NCBI GenBank assembly: GCA_019914995.1
Contig: CM034130.1
Span: forward strand, 6,572,001 to 6,636,000
DNA: 64,000 bases
Reading direction: 5' to 3'
DNA from: Acanthochlamys bracteata
Lineage: Eukaryota > Streptophyta > Magnoliopsida > Pandanales > Velloziaceae
The notes under the pieces were generated by a model. That model saw nothing but the letters and a program-made list of their open reading frames with translations. It did not search any database and was not told where the DNA came from. Of the stretch, positions 10,136 to 22,735 are shown one piece after another. Both the position numbers and the translations under genes were made by a program. Each line of letters starts with the position of its first letter. Position 1 is the first letter of the stretch.

Positions 10136-12202
10136 GCAGCAACTGCAGTTCCATCTTGAGCTAAGATTGATCGCTTGACTGAATCATTCTGAACGTACAG
10201 CAATGCCTATCTGGAAATTCATGAAAAGATATTGCTTTGCTGATACTTGTTGAGGTTGTTTTTCAATGTTGTAAAAGAAATTTTCTTTTTTCTTTGATCA
10301 AACAAACAAAAAGAAATTTCTTTCATGTTCTTGGTTAAGTTCCTGTTAATTTTTCCACAACAATTCCAAACAATTCCAAACATCTCGCACAACCTCTCAT
10401 CTAGTATTCCACTATACAAATAAAGAAGTACATATTTCATACTAGCACCAACCCAAAGTGGACAAAATATGAGAAGGCAAGAATTATTCTTCTTCTTTTT
10501 TTTTTCATCTACTCAATTTTGATCTTCTCTCATGCCTGAAAGACTGGACAACAAATTGTAGCAAAATCAATGTTTCATGCAAATGCGCCATATTTTTGGC
10601 CCAATTTCTCAATCCTGATCCACTTTTTGTTTTGTAATTGTTAATCAGGCCCAACTACAAGACTCTTTTTAAGACAAAAAATTTAAGATTCTATGAGAGA
10701 TTTCTACGTATCTGATAAAATCTATCAATAATATCAACATCTATAAATCCGTCCAGATTGGCTTACTACATGGATGCCCAGATACAGTATAAATTTTAGC
10801 TTTAGATAAAAATCTAATAAGAGAAAGAACTGAGATTTATGATATCCAAATTATCTATAAAAAATGCACTCTCTAGCATTTTATTACTTTCGTACGAGGG
10901 ATTTTTAATTCACTCTAGACAACTTGAACCTACTTATAAGTCGGCCTAAAATTACTGTTAGACAAAGCGTTCTACAAAAGTTAATTTATTAAGTTTTTAA
11001 TTTTACATTTTTAACTAATTTTTTTAATATTTTATAAAATTTATTAAAAATTTAAAAAAATATAAAAATTTTCTATATAGTAAAATTTTCTTACTTCTTA
11101 TTTTTATTATTTTTAATCAAAATAATAAAACTTATTTATCAAAATAGAAAAAAAATTTTAAAAAAAAAAATTTTAAAAATTACTTCCAAACGACCTGTAC
11201 CAGTATCACCAACTTCAGTTTCAGTACGTTGAAAATAAAGTTTGCAGGTCTAACTTTAATTTAGACTAAATTGTATTTAGTTCTGGGAAGTGCTAACTTT
11301 GAAAAATTCATAAAATTGCTAGTTTGAACTAGTCGAGTTAAATTTCGAAAATGTTTATTTTTAACCATTTTGAGATAGTGTATAACAAAATTAGAGAGTT
11401 AGCATCGATATTCACTACTAACTCATCTAACTCAATTTTCTCATAACTCAACCTGACTAGAATGAAAGATCTAAATCATACCAAACAAAGGTTCTACTGT
11501 AATTATAACTCTTTTGTTTTTTAGATCACTAAATATTTTCTTATAAAATAAAAATCTTATAAAATTTTTCATAAATATCTTCTCCAATAAATCCTTTAAA
11601 TTGAAGCATCGCTATCTTTCTTCGAGTATCTTCACGAGCGCTTGCTGAACGTATATGTAACATTTTTGTTGCTCATTTTCTGGAGACAACAGAAAACAAA
11701 ATTTTAACAAAAACAAATTTATCCACGTTTGCCAAAAAAAAAAAAAAAAATTTTTTTTGACAAAATAACACTCGTTGCAAAATACAAAGCATATGTATAA
11801 TAGTGATCAGATATGTAAGAGTTATTACGTGCTTCAATATAACTAAAAAAAGGGAATCTTGAACAGATTCTGGTACTTCGTTGCAAATGAAAGGTTATAA
11901 GAAGCCCTATTTCATCTCTCCTTCACCCTCAAGACCAGCTCTTCTTCATTTAATACATTAGAAATTCTTCATGCTCCTCCCTCTTGATTTTTCAAAAAAA
12001 AAAAAACCCTTCTCTGTAATTTGCTTTCTTTCGTTCTTCTGCTTCTATTAATCATCGCATCTTATATGTTCAAGTAGAAGTAAAATTCTTTTTGTAGTGA
12101 AACAAAAGTGCAAAACAACGTCAGTACTTGAAAGTATTGTTTTCTATCCCTGTGAAGAAAGAAAAACATAGATTGATTCATTGGTTGATCTATATCAGTG
12201 TT
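10136..12202. other. 3'UTR, intergenic DNA and WAT1 promoter region
   Basis: About 10136-10440 is likely 3'UTR of the small acidic protein gene. The middle is AT-rich and holds a MITE-like stretch at 10973-11197. The WAT1 gene's leader probably begins within 11900-12202, a pyrimidine-rich stretch. No further gene seen. Confidence 0.5.
10973..11197. repeat. AT-rich MITE-like element, same family
   Basis: Begins AAAGCGTTCTACAAAAG and ends ACTTCCAAACGACCTG, with an AT-rich self-complementary core. Confidence 0.5.
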
Positions 12203-14913
12203 ATGGTGAACAAGAAAGAGTTCTGGGAAGGAGTGAAGGCTCCGTTAGGGATGGTTTTCGTTCAGATGGCTTACGCCTCCGTGAACCTATTGTATAAATT
12301 GTCGTTGAACGACGGCATGGACGTGAAAGTTCTTGTTGCCTACCGATATATATTTGCTACCGTAGCCTTGGCTCCGCTGGCGTTCTTCATGGAGAGGTAG
12401 AATTTTTTTATGCATGTTTGATAAAAAAAATACAACATATATGATTTTCCTCTACCTTGTGAGACGTTGTTTAATTTATTCGTAGATTTTGTGATTGTTC
12501 TCTGAGAGATCCAGGCAGTAATTCGTAAACAACAGGTTTTGTTTCTGCCCCTCTTCCTCTGGATCTATAATTTTGGAATGCAATCTGTTGTCTTGAAATT
12601 ATTTCAAGAAAAAGTTTTTGTATCTCATCATTCCTCGAGCAATGAATGACTCGGCTTTTTTTTTCTTCAGTTTTATCCTTAGTTAGCTATCCGCAATGCT
12701 TGAAGAGATCCATCGTTAACTCCTTCGATTTAGTGATTCCATAACATCTTAATATGTAAATAGTTCTTGTTCATATTAATTGATTAAATATATAGCGGGA
12801 TCTTATGTTTCTTGATGGATTAATTATGAATTTAATTGCCTATCACTTGATTGCAGAGACAAGAGACCAAAGTTGACACTCAAGGTACTCCTAGAATCGT
12901 TCTTATGTGGGTTGTTTGGGTAAGCACTCATGTTACTTTGTTGTTTTTCTGCATCTCTGAAATTAAGATTTCTAGTAAATTTAGGATTTTTGTTTACAAT
13001 GCTTAGGAAATTGATTCCTTAATTTTTCATGAATGATTGAAGCATATCGTAGATAAAATTTCATTCTGTTTTTTGTCATAAAAAACTAGAAACAAGTCAT
13101 CACTATGATTATATTCCAGAAAGCTTAGGAGATTGAACTAATGCTCTTGGAGAAGTAAAATTAAAATGGAAAACTTCAAAAGTTTCTTTCTTTTTTAAAG
13201 ACCTAACTAACTTCTAAATTCAGCATAGTTTTTCTGGGTAAGTGGACATGTGAATTATCCGCACCTCACGAGAATTTTTCTTTTTCATGAGCGACCTTAA
13301 TATATATAGTTGGAAATTAATGTCTTCATGTTTTCATTAGAAATTTCTAGTTAGTTTGTTGCTACTTGCTAGAACAACAGAAGATAAGCTAGCTTTGATG
13401 TCAGCATGACTTTTTAGGAAAATTGGTTTCTGTTATTAGGAAGAGAATGCGTATGAACAATTACGAACTAACTATTTATCTACGTGTTCAATATGTGCAG
13501 GGGATTCCTTACTCAGAATTTCTACATTGCAAGTATGAAGATGACATCTGCCACTTTTGCTTCCGCAATGTCTAACCTTGCTCCTGCTGTCACTTTCATC
13601 CTTGCTGTTTTCTTTGGGTGATGATCTCCATACCTTAATGTTCATGCAAAATATAGTAAAGTTTATTATTTCACACGCACTCGTTCGTTGCATATTTCTG
13701 TCACATAATTAGAATCTGACCGATGATTTTTGCATTAATATGTTGTTCATGCATTTAAACGCAAGTAATATGTGAAAATTTAAAATTTTATATGAAAACC
13801 AAAGATTTATCTTTTTTTTTATAATTAATGTGTAGTTTTTCTTTTCTGATTAATTTTTGGAAAAAAAAAAAAAAAAGAACAGATTGGAGAAGTTTGGAAT
13901 CAAGAAGCTGCCTGGGAAGCTGAAAGTTTTAGGAACAGTGATGGGAGTAGGTGGTGCTTTGCTTCTGACCTTATACAAAGGCAAAGAGATCAATTTATGG
14001 TCTACAGGGATTAATCTCTTGAAGAATCATAGCAATGCCAGCCAAGCCGCACAACAGCCGACCAGTCACCGTATACTCGGTTCATTACTTGCAGTTGCTA
14101 GTTGCTTGGCCTACGCTTCATGGTTGATCATTCAGGTACTAGAACTTGCTTGATTGCCTTAAACGATATACATGTATGAAGTTCCTGGACTTGACTTGAA
14201 GTTGTTGTTGTTCCACTGCAGGCAAAGATGTCTAAGATTTACCCGTGTCCATACTCGTGTACTGCACTGATGACATTCATGGCATCAATTCAAGGAACAG
14301 TTTTTGCGCTATGTACTGTGAGGGATTGGAGCCAGTGGAGGCTTGGATTTGACATCAGGTTGCTGACCGTCGCCTTTTCGGTACGCCATTGTTATTCGTT
14401 CTCATCAAGGCAACTGAATGGGTTGATTCATTGTTAGTATTTGAAGTAGATTGGACTTATTTGTTCAATCTTGTAACAGGGAATTTTTGCATCAGGACTG
14501 ATTTTCGCCGTGATGGTCTGGTGTATAGAGATGAAGGGACCGTTGTACGCGTCTGTGTTTCAACCTCTAATGCTTATCATTGTGGCCATTCTTGCCTCTC
14601 TCTTTCTTGATGAGAAGCTCACCCTAGGAAGGTAATCAAAAGGAAAAAAAATCCTCATAGTTCTTTATTGTATTGATTTTAATTTATATTTGTTTGTGAC
14701 AGTATACTAGGAGCAGTACTGATTATATCAGGGCTATATATCGTGTTGTGGGGGAAGAGAAAAGAAGCACCAAAACGTTCAGATCTTCGGACGGAATCTG
14801 CAAGAGGATCGGTTGATGTGGTCATGATTCCAGGCACTACAGTCGACTCGCACATTGTTCCACCAATTGATGAAGAACAAGAAGAAGTAAATGGCATAGA
14901 AGAAAAGGTTTGA
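12203..14913 (+). CDS. WAT1-related (UMAMIT/EamA) membrane transporter
   Basis: Seven exons join in phase to 382 residues: 12203-12396, 12857-12919, 13501-13617, 13883-14135, 14222-14380, 14480-14631 and 14703-14913. WAT1-related proteins are ten-helix drug/metabolite-superfamily transporters of amino acids or auxin-related compounds at the plasma membrane or tonoplast. Landmarks: GMVFVQMAYASVNLLYKLSL, VLVAYRYIFATVALAPLAFF, GLFGGFLTQNFYIASMKMTS, ATFASAMSNLAPAVTFILAV, VMGVGGALLLTLYKG, ASGLIFAVMVWCIEMKGPLY and LGSILGAVLIISGLYIVLWG. Two EamA halves span about residues 15-150 and 190-335, and a hydrophilic tail follows. Family length is usually 350-400. Exon 4's acceptor (GAACAG) sits right after a run of 16 A, so its pyrimidine tract is displaced upstream. 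The substrate cannot be told. The first in-frame ATG, 12203, is taken as start. Confidence 0.93.
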
Positions 14914-15384
14914 TGCATGCATGATTCACTTCAGTGGTTCAGTTGAACTTTCAGGAGGATTCAAGTGTGAGCAAATGAAGCGAACACAATGATTTTGCTT
15001 GCTAGGCTAATGAGTGGAACATCAACGGAAGGGAAAGTTCTTCTTCAGAAGTTGCACTAAGTTTCATGGAATCATGATCTACTGAAGCAAACATATTTCG
15101 AGTTTCAACTTGTGAGCTGTTGATTGATGCAGGTAAAGCTCAGTAAAACAGAACTGCGCCGTAAACATTTTTTAGAAGTTTTGATAATTGCTGATGGTAC
15201 CACAAGAGGGGGGACATTATGGTTTTGGTTTAAAAGAAAAAGAATTATAGGTAAATTTCAGCTTTCATAAATAAAATTTGTTCTACAATCTTCTCATAAA
15301 AAGATGAAAATAGAGCTACGGAATATGATACAAAATTGTATTTAAACATCACCAGTGGAAGATGAAACTGCTCCATTCTGTTAA

Positions 15385-16030
15385 ATGCACGGCTTTTCAC
15401 CCATAGAACACTATAAAGGCCTCCAACCATCAAAATTCCTCCTATTATACTGCAATCAAATTTCATGACATCAAAATCTATTCATTGTAGTAAGTAATTA
15501 GGTGGAGAACAGTTAAGCAGAAAATTGTGAGTTGACAATCTCCACTAAGAAGAATGGCGCGCAACCAGAAAAACAGGCCCTTTTTACTAGAAAAAGACTG
15601 TGTTGCACTGAAGAAGCACTGCAGTGCCATGAGCAGAAGCTTTTGGAGGTTATCTTTCAACACCACACTCTGATAAATAATAGCAGACAAGCAAACCACT
15701 CAATCTAAAAACTTAACACAGAAAAATAAGGGTTCATAAACATTTATAATTCAACAAGCTTTTTCCGTTTGATACCTGAAAGACAGTGACCAAGTAGTGT
15801 TTGAAGAGAGCAAAAAGAAATTGCCCCTCGATCCTAGTTGCTTTTGAGTGTGTTGTTGCATAGTTGCTAGGACTTGTTCCATGACTGAAAGCATGGTGAA
15901 GATTCAAGGAACTCAAATGAGGGCCTTGGTAGAAGGCAGTGATGACAATTCCTGCTATGTGCACAACGCTATTCCTGCTATCTTTGAAATTCTTGTAGGT
16001 TCTTCAACTTGATTGTCTCCACTCTGCCAA
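15385..16030 (-). pseudogene. WAT1-related transporter pseudogene, tail-to-tail with the intact WAT1 gene
   Basis: The minus strand keeps recognisable pieces of the second half of a WAT1 gene, in order. Around 16030-15960: VETIKLKNLQ and ISKIAGIALC. At about 15955-15780: ITAFYQGP, then HSKATRIEGQFLFAL. At about 15660-15560: LLLMALQCFFSATQSF and KKGLFFW. At 15450-15385, after an intact TTGCAG acceptor: SIIGGILMVGGLYSVLWVKS. Frameshifts and stops separate the pieces, and the N-terminal helices are missing. Its exon-5 segment differs from that of the neighbouring intact gene (ALQCFFSATQSF against ALMTFMASIQGTVF), so it looks like a remnant of another WAT1 subfamily rather than a recent copy. Confidence 0.75.
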
Positions 16031-17010
16031 CAAATTTGAACTATATTTACATGCAGTTAATGCTAAATCCCTATGTTGGAAACTAGTAGCTAGATAGTAT
16101 TCAAATCCTTCATTCAATAGCTAAACAAAAGAGTGAAGAAAAAAGAGACATGATTTTATTGTTAACTACAGTAATGATTCCACTTGAAACAGTGAACTCT
16201 TCCATTCTATAGCTTTCGTCAAATCAAACTTAATTATCTCCTATGCAGTATAAAGATTGACCACAAAAAAAAAAAAAAAAGAAATGATTCAAGCATAATT
16301 TTTCATCAATTAGTTGGTAAAGGTTTGACACAGTAAACTATAGAGTTCTGAAAGAACGACGTACTAGGATATTATTACTGTTAGTATCACGATCACTGTC
16401 TCCATGTTGGGTAAACTTCAACTGTTCTTCCATATTAAGTTGTTAGAACAAGAGCCACAAACTTTATCTTGTCAGAAACTGCATCAATTTGTTCGTTGGT
16501 TTTCATACCAGCAACATCGGTCGAGATTATAATTTACTCAGAGAATAAATCATTGAATAAAACCTGTCCAAATCAGAAAAAAGCAAGAGTTTTCACTTCT
16601 TTCTCTGCAGTTATTACTATTGGGTACTGTGGGCTAAGCCCACAATGAAGGCTAGCCCATGATAGAGTTTTTGCCCAAATGTTAAGAATTCTCAAAATTT
16701 ATTAGGAAAATTATAGTGAGAAATTTTTTTAGAAGATTGAAGCTTAAGCAAGTGTTAGAATTAACTAGATAGTTTTGTTCGATGTATAAGGAAATTTTTT
16801 TATCATGTTTCTTCAAGCATCCATCTATTACCATAAAAAGACTATCCCACCATTTATTTGTGTGAAGAAAATTGAGAAAAAGATTCCACTCTTAAGGAAT
16901 GAAGGTGTGTCAGTCCAAGTTAACAATAAAGCAGTCTTTGCGTACTACTCCAAGTTGAGTGTGAGTGAGAGATAAAAAACGTGTGAGTGAGATTCTTGTA
17001 CTCAGTCACG

Positions 17011-17246
17011 GCCGTTTAGAAGTGTTTTTAAAATAAAATTGTTTTGAACTAAAAAATATTTTTTTTAAAAATAAGTTTTATATTTTTTATTTTAAAAAAA
17101 TAAAAATAAAAAGATGTTATCACGTTATATTTATTTATACTTTGTAAATTTTTGAAAAAAATTTTCTAAATATTTATAAAAAGTGTTAAAAAACATAAAA
17201 TTAAAAATTAAAAATTACTTTTTAAAAAAATAATGCCAAACGTCCC
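17011..17246. repeat. AT-rich MITE-like element, same family
   Basis: Begins GCCGTTTAGAAGTG and ends ATAATGCCAAACGTCCC, with a long T-rich then A-rich core. Confidence 0.55.
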
Positions 17247-17869
17247 TTTATACTTAATTGTCAAAGTCTTGAGTATTTGCCTCACGGTAGCATTTTTTTT
17301 TAATTTTATTATACTTTTGTTATAGTGCAAACAAATTTGTAATATTGCCTAATCCTTATAGTATTGGAGTCAAATTCTTAGCGGTGCAAGATGGAAAGTT
17401 GTGGGTGCTCTATGATAAAACTCAAAAGTTGGGTGACATGTAAGTCATTCAAAAACCTTTTCTAATAATTTAAAAATGGACGGATGAATTAAGTTGTAAT
17501 ATAAAAATTAAAATTAAAAAGTTAACTCAACACAACGAGTAAGTCAGTGTACCAATTCCTGACTGTCCGTTAATTTACTAAATATATTAATTTTAGCAAA
17601 ACAAAGAAATATGAGTAGCCATCCAGTAAGTTGAATTTTTGTTGATGTTCGAGCTCGTCTAAAAAGAGAGATATATCAATAGCAGATTAACAGGCTAATT
17701 GTCTGCTGACAATGTTGAGTAAAAATAGAGTCGAGTTAGTGAAAGATTAGTTATTTGGTAAATTGCTAATTTTCTACATTATAATAATACGTCAGTTTTT
17801 AAACTACTCAACATAGAATCAACCAGCTGAGTACTTGCTAATTTTTCTTCAAAAATTTAGTTAGTCCTT

Positions 17870-18210
17870 TGATATAAGTTGTAAAGTAATGAAAATTGAA
17901 CTAAAGCAAAAGTAAGAGCACTCAAGGTTTTTACATGGTTTGGCTGCCAACCTAATTTACGTCCACGACTACTCTAACTAGGTGAGATCCAATATCTCTT
18001 GCAAAGCGCTACAAGCAATGAACAAAGTTCCACCCTAACGTCTTCTTCTCAACTGAATTTTCTAATCTAGGTAAAGTTTACTGGTTCTTTAACTCCTCAA
18101 GTCTATTCCAAATGCAACATGGTTCCTTTTACCTAACTAAGAGACTTTTACCTAATCGCTTCTCCTTCTCGGGTGCACATTGCATGCAACAAGTTATAGC
18201 ATAATGGAAT
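17870..18210. mobile_element. Possible LTR-retrotransposon remnant
   Basis: A phrase resembling TTTACATGGTTTGGCTGCCA followed by TTACGTCCACG is of a type often seen in plant copia-like LTRs. No coding sequence, primer site or paired LTR was found, so this is a weak call. Confidence 0.2.
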
Positions 18211-18690
18211 AAGAGAGGAAAAAAAAATTAAAAGATCGTGATGAATTAATTTAACTAGAAGTAGTTAGCCGACGTGTATACTGATTAGTGATGGATTTCA
18301 CTATTTAATGTTGAAGAATTTGCTCGACCATAAGTACGACTATTCCCGATTTTGTTTTTTCTTCACACCACTTCTGGTAATTATCATTTGAATCTTACTT
18401 CCTATGACTCGAATTGCTTTTCCTAAGTCTGACGATTCTCGAGATCTTCCGTCAACGAGGGCTAAGGTTGCCTTAGATAGTATGCCTTTCCTAAGTGGGT
18501 TCCATCATCTCCAGCTTTATTCCTCTATTGTTTCTATGGATTTCCTTTTCTTTCTTAGTACTCCTGAGAGTTTATTTTATGGGAACACTTGCAATACTAA
18601 TGAAATAAAATTTTTTTATAAAAAATAAATAGTATTTAAATTTTTTTCAGAAAATCAACTTGATTTTTTTACCTCAAATAAATAAATAAA

Positions 18691-18716
18691 TAATATATAT
18701 ATATATATATATATAT
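18691..18716. repeat. TA microsatellite
   Basis: A run of about 12 TA dinucleotides after a short AAAT repeat. Confidence 0.9.
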
Positions 18717-18719
18717 CTT

Positions 18720-18845
18720 ATGATATAGAATTTTTTTTATTTTTAAGTTTTTTATAAAATTTGATAAAATACTTAAAAAATTTATTAGAAAACACAAAAT
18801 ATTTATTGAAATAATAAACGCTTCAAAAGTTTAGCCAAACATCTC
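18720..18845. repeat. Partial AT-rich MITE-like element
   Basis: AT-rich block ending AGTTTAGCCAAACATC. Only the right end resembles the family. Confidence 0.3.
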
Positions 18846-19037
18846 TATATCTTGACTGAATTTTGGATTTGGAAACCAACATCTTGAATTTTGTCCATGA
18901 GTGATGTGGTTCCACTTTTGCGTTAGACTAGTTAGCGCGTCAATTATCTTTGATAAATTCGATTTTTTCAACAATGGTGTAGTTAGTACGATTTCTCTGT
19001 TTTCTTCCTTTTATTTGAAATCTCTTCTCTAGTTTTC

Positions 19038-19298
19038 GAGTGCGTTTGGTAGTGCATATCAAACACTATTTTTTAACTTTTCTTCATTTTACGTTTTTTA
19101 ATACATATTTTATAAGTATTTAGAAAATTTATTTAAAAATTTAGATAGTGTAGAAAAATTTTACGTAATGAGATCTTTTTATTACATATTTTTATTATTT
19201 TTTTGGAAGTAACAAAAATAGAACTTATGTTTTAAAAAGAATAAAAATACCTCCTATTTCAGAAAATTTCTATTTTATAAATAATCCCAAACGCACCC
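19038..19298. repeat. Best-preserved MITE of the GCGTTTGG family
   Basis: Left end GAGTGCGTTTGG (19038-19049) and right end CCAAACGCACCC (19287-19298) are inverted repeats matching at 11 of 12 positions. They flank a 240-bp AT-rich, largely self-complementary core without coding capacity. This is the clearest copy of a family with more than ten relatives in the window. Confidence 0.75.
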
Positions 19299-20044
19299 TT
19301 AGTCAATTAGCTGATCTTCTTCTCATGGCGTTGCTCATCTTGAAGTTTATTTGTTTGACTCATTTGAATTCGGTGTTGCAAATTATTGTTGTATGACATT
19401 AGCTATGACATTATAGGGGGCGTTTGGGATTGCTTATAAAAAGAAGCTTTTCTGAAATGGAGCTTTTAGAAAGAAAAAGTAGCTTTTAAGAAATGGAGAG
19501 AAAATGAGCTTTTCTAGAAAAGTGTTTGGTAGTACTTTTGGATAAGCAGCTTTTCAAGTGAAGAGATATGAAAATTACTGATTTATCCTTTGGTGTTTTG
19601 TGTTATTTATTGATGTATATATACTAAATTGTTGATGCTATTTTGAATAAAATATTTATTTAAAAATATTATATTCAATAAAGTGACTTTATATTGATTT
19701 TTCTTTTAAAATAAAAATACTTAAATTAATTATTTTATATAAATATCTGTTTAAATTTAAATTATTATTATTTTGAAAAATAATTTGTTAAATAATTGAT
19801 AGTTAAATAATTTATTAGATATTGAAAAAGTTGTTAAATATTTAATAATTTCTTAAATAATATGTTAAATTATTTTAGATAATATTTGTGCTTTTGACAT
19901 AATTGCAAGAGTATGAATAAATAATCACATATTAGTTAAAAATAATTATACATTTGACATTTTCATAGCAATATCATCGCGATATACATACCAGTCTGAG
20001 ATGTTTTCACCAGCATTTATCTCTACCGGCTAACATTAGACGTA

Positions 20045-21330
20045 CTACACGATGCTTCTACGGGTGACGGGATAAAACTTTCATGTTCTGCTACTGAGAA
20101 CACCACATCGGATATACCGTGCTTTCTGATAAAGTTATGAATTGACATTGTAGCAATGACAATATCTCGTTGATCATCAATGTTATATGGTGGCATATCT
20201 TCTAAAATTTTAAATCAAGCTTTCCATACGCCAAAGGTACGTTCGATAATACTTTTACAGGAAGAGTGGAGTCGGTTGAATTTTTCTCTTGGACCCCTTG
20301 GTTTCCGCAGCTGTGCTGTACCTGCACGTCGAAATCCCTGAGATGATATCGGATGCATTTACCTGTATACGGCGCCATATACCCAGCTATGTATGCACAA
20401 CCAGCATTCACCAAATAATACTTGTTGCCTGAAGGATGAGGAAACACATGCTCTGGGTTACATAATGCTTCGCTGAAAACCTTACTGTCGTGAGCACTTC
20501 CTTCCCATCCAGCCAATACAAAGGTGAAGCACATATTGAAATCATAGACTGCAAGAACGTTCTGAGTAGCATATTCTTTACGACCAATGTAAGGTATCTG
20601 CTCACCAGTTGGCAGTGTAGTCTTGATATGAGTTCCGTCAGTTGTTCCAGTACAATCCTATAATAAAATATTCAATGTTCAAATCAGCAAAAATAAATTT
20701 CTCGTATTATAAAAAATATGCGTTACTATAATAAAAGACTAATTGATTATTTGAAACCATGGAAGATATTGTGTATTTTCTGGTTTGTGGTAGATGACCC
20801 CTTCATTATAATAGCGATGTGGCCGTAGTAACTGTTTTGATAATTGTAATAGAACTTTCAACACCTTGTGAATATGCCTATAAATTGTTTCTCCCGAATG
20901 ATTAAACATCTTCTAAGTAATCTGTTTGAAGATCCATGGGCACAAGTTAAAAGGAATATTGCAACGCTCTCCTCGACCGTTGTTGATCTTTTTTGTTGCA
21001 AACCGTACTCACGTGTCAAACATTGACATAATGCTCGAAAAATATCTTTCTTTATATGAAAATTTGAGTAGCAGCGACTCTCATTTCCCTCCAATATTTT
21101 CAAAATAAGTCAATGACCTATGCGTATGGATGTACGGTACGAATTTTTGATCTTGTTGTGTACACATATAACTGCAGCATGATAACTTGCTTGTATCATG
21201 ATTTGTGCCAGCTATCGTTATCTTGGCTATTCACATCATTTTCAGAAATATCACATGAAGCTATAGAAACATCCATTGGATCATCAAAAGAAGGCATCCA
21301 AATATCCATCGAATCATCTGAGCCACTCAT
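20045..21330 (-). pseudogene. PIF/Harbinger DDE transposase (DDE_Tnp_4), frameshifted
   Basis: In order on the minus strand: an acidic N-terminal piece MSGSDDSMDIWMPSFDDPMD from 21330, the helix-rich region RALCQCLTREYGLQQKRSTT, VEESVAIFLLTCAHGSSNR, then in a new frame MFNHSGETIYRHIHKVLKVL. After an intron-like gap comes the catalytic core: TTDGTHIK (first Asp), FVLAGWEGSAHDSKVF (second Asp), KYYLVNAGCAY, APYTGKCIRYHL, and in another frame IIERTFGVWK (Glu) followed by a stop. The catalytic D, D and E are all still visible but lie in different frames, so no functional enzyme can be made from this copy. The tail MSIHNFIRKHG is also present. Confidence 0.85.
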
Positions 21331-21599
21331 TTCACTACACAAATATAAATATATCAATCAGTATTGAAAAACAACAACTAAACAAGCATATGTATTACCG
21401 CAAAAACTCTATAACTTAACTAACACTCATATTAAATAATATTATTAATCACAACTTTGAATTCAACAATACAAACAGCAAACATAAATTCATTAAGGCG
21501 ATAAAACAAATACTTAGTACAATACTCACGAAACAAACATAAGAATTCTCCAAACTTAAATTAACAATTCAAATACTACCCGATGTTTTTCTCATATAC

Positions 21600-22551
21600 T
21601 CATCATAATTAAACTCTAACTACGCCGAACAACTTTCATCATCTGGCTGTTCTAAAAAAGCATAATGATTAGCTGGTTTGGTTAGAAAATTCGTGGAGTA
21701 GCTCCAGAATCTTGTGCCTGGGTCCATTCCGTTTCCAGTCATATCCTTGAGTATACGCATGTACTTCTGATGATTGTTTGCTTGTCCTCCCTCTGCTCCC
21801 GTAGACGTTGTTCAGCTAGTTGAACTGATGACATCCACAAGTGTATCCAAACTCTCTTGCAGTGACCGTCTTCTCATTGTTGTGTTGGAAACAGGCCTCG
21901 AGTTCGAAGGAAACAAATCTTGCTCAGTAGTAACAACTGGTGGAGGTTGATCACCATCATCACTACTATCACTGTCTTCCTAGTTAGGCGTGCCTTCAGC
22001 TGCGACATCTCTCTCAACTGTAGCTGCTGACCTTGCTCTGCTCCCCAACGCAACACTATCTTCAAATAGACGACCGTACGATCACGGATTAAGGATAAAT
22101 CTTTACCCTTAAACTTCTTCAACTTATAGTCAGCCTATAGAAATAATAAAAGATCAGTTAAAAACTAATATTATAAAACAAAAAAAATACAGTTTTTAAA
22201 TAACGAGTAGCTAAGGTACCTTAATCTTCACGTCCCACCACTCATCATCAGCAATGATCATGTTGTGTTCAGCATCCCATCCCAAATCTGACTCACCGAG
22301 AACTAATTTCTTATATAATTTTTATCAGTCTTCATATTATCCCAATGATTTTTGAATTGACTTTTGTCGTACGTCTCCCTAAAATATTCATTAAATGCAC
22401 GACGGATATTACCCCAACCTTCTGCATTGAAATGAGTCGTGGGCTTATTATCCTTTCGAATCTCTTCTTCAGCAAGTTCAACGAATTTTCTATAGTGACT
22501 CTCCGACCAATGCGCTATTTCACTACGACGCTTCTTTTTTGGTTTAGACAT
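21600..22551 (-). pseudogene. Myb/SANT-like protein of the Harbinger element, frameshifted
   Basis: The companion DNA-binding protein of PIF/Harbinger elements. From the ATG at 22551: MSKPKKKRRSEIAHWSESHY, FVELAEEEIRKDNKPTTHF, NAEGWGNIRRAFNEYFRETY and FKNHWDNMKTDKN, a typical trihelix/Myb-SANT-like start. After a frameshift near 22310 the sequence resumes as LGESDLGWDAEHNMI and DDEWWDVKIK, then after an intron as KLKKFKGKDLSLIRDRTV, again with shifts and stops. The C-terminal part around 21600-21850 has a YDEYMR-type ending. It lies upstream of the transposase and in the same direction, as usual for the superfamily. Confidence 0.8.
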
Positions 22552-22735
22552 CTATAATGTATAATCAACAAAAATCTTATGTCGTAAATATCGTAAATAA
22601 GCTACCATAACAAGAATTACAACAACTATACTACTCAATTATAATCTTATATCAAACTATTTATTTATGAAGCACTCAAATTCTTCACCACAGTTATGTT
22701 ATGCTACTTACCTATGAAAACTCTCTCGTCCTCGC

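Larger units (their letters stand above)
16031..19037. other. Intergenic DNA with repeats, no intact gene
   Basis: Holds a MITE-like element (17011-17246), a possible LTR-retrotransposon remnant at about 17870-18210, a TA microsatellite (18691-18716) and another AT-rich MITE fragment (about 18720-18845). Open frames such as 18404-18628 show no family resemblance. Confidence 0.5.

Noticed and set aside
9736..10203. 155-residue minus-strand open frame over the small acidic protein gene
   Set aside because: Antisense to exon 2 and the intron of a well-supported plus-strand gene; the serine/valine-rich composition is the mirror of Glu/Ala-rich coding.
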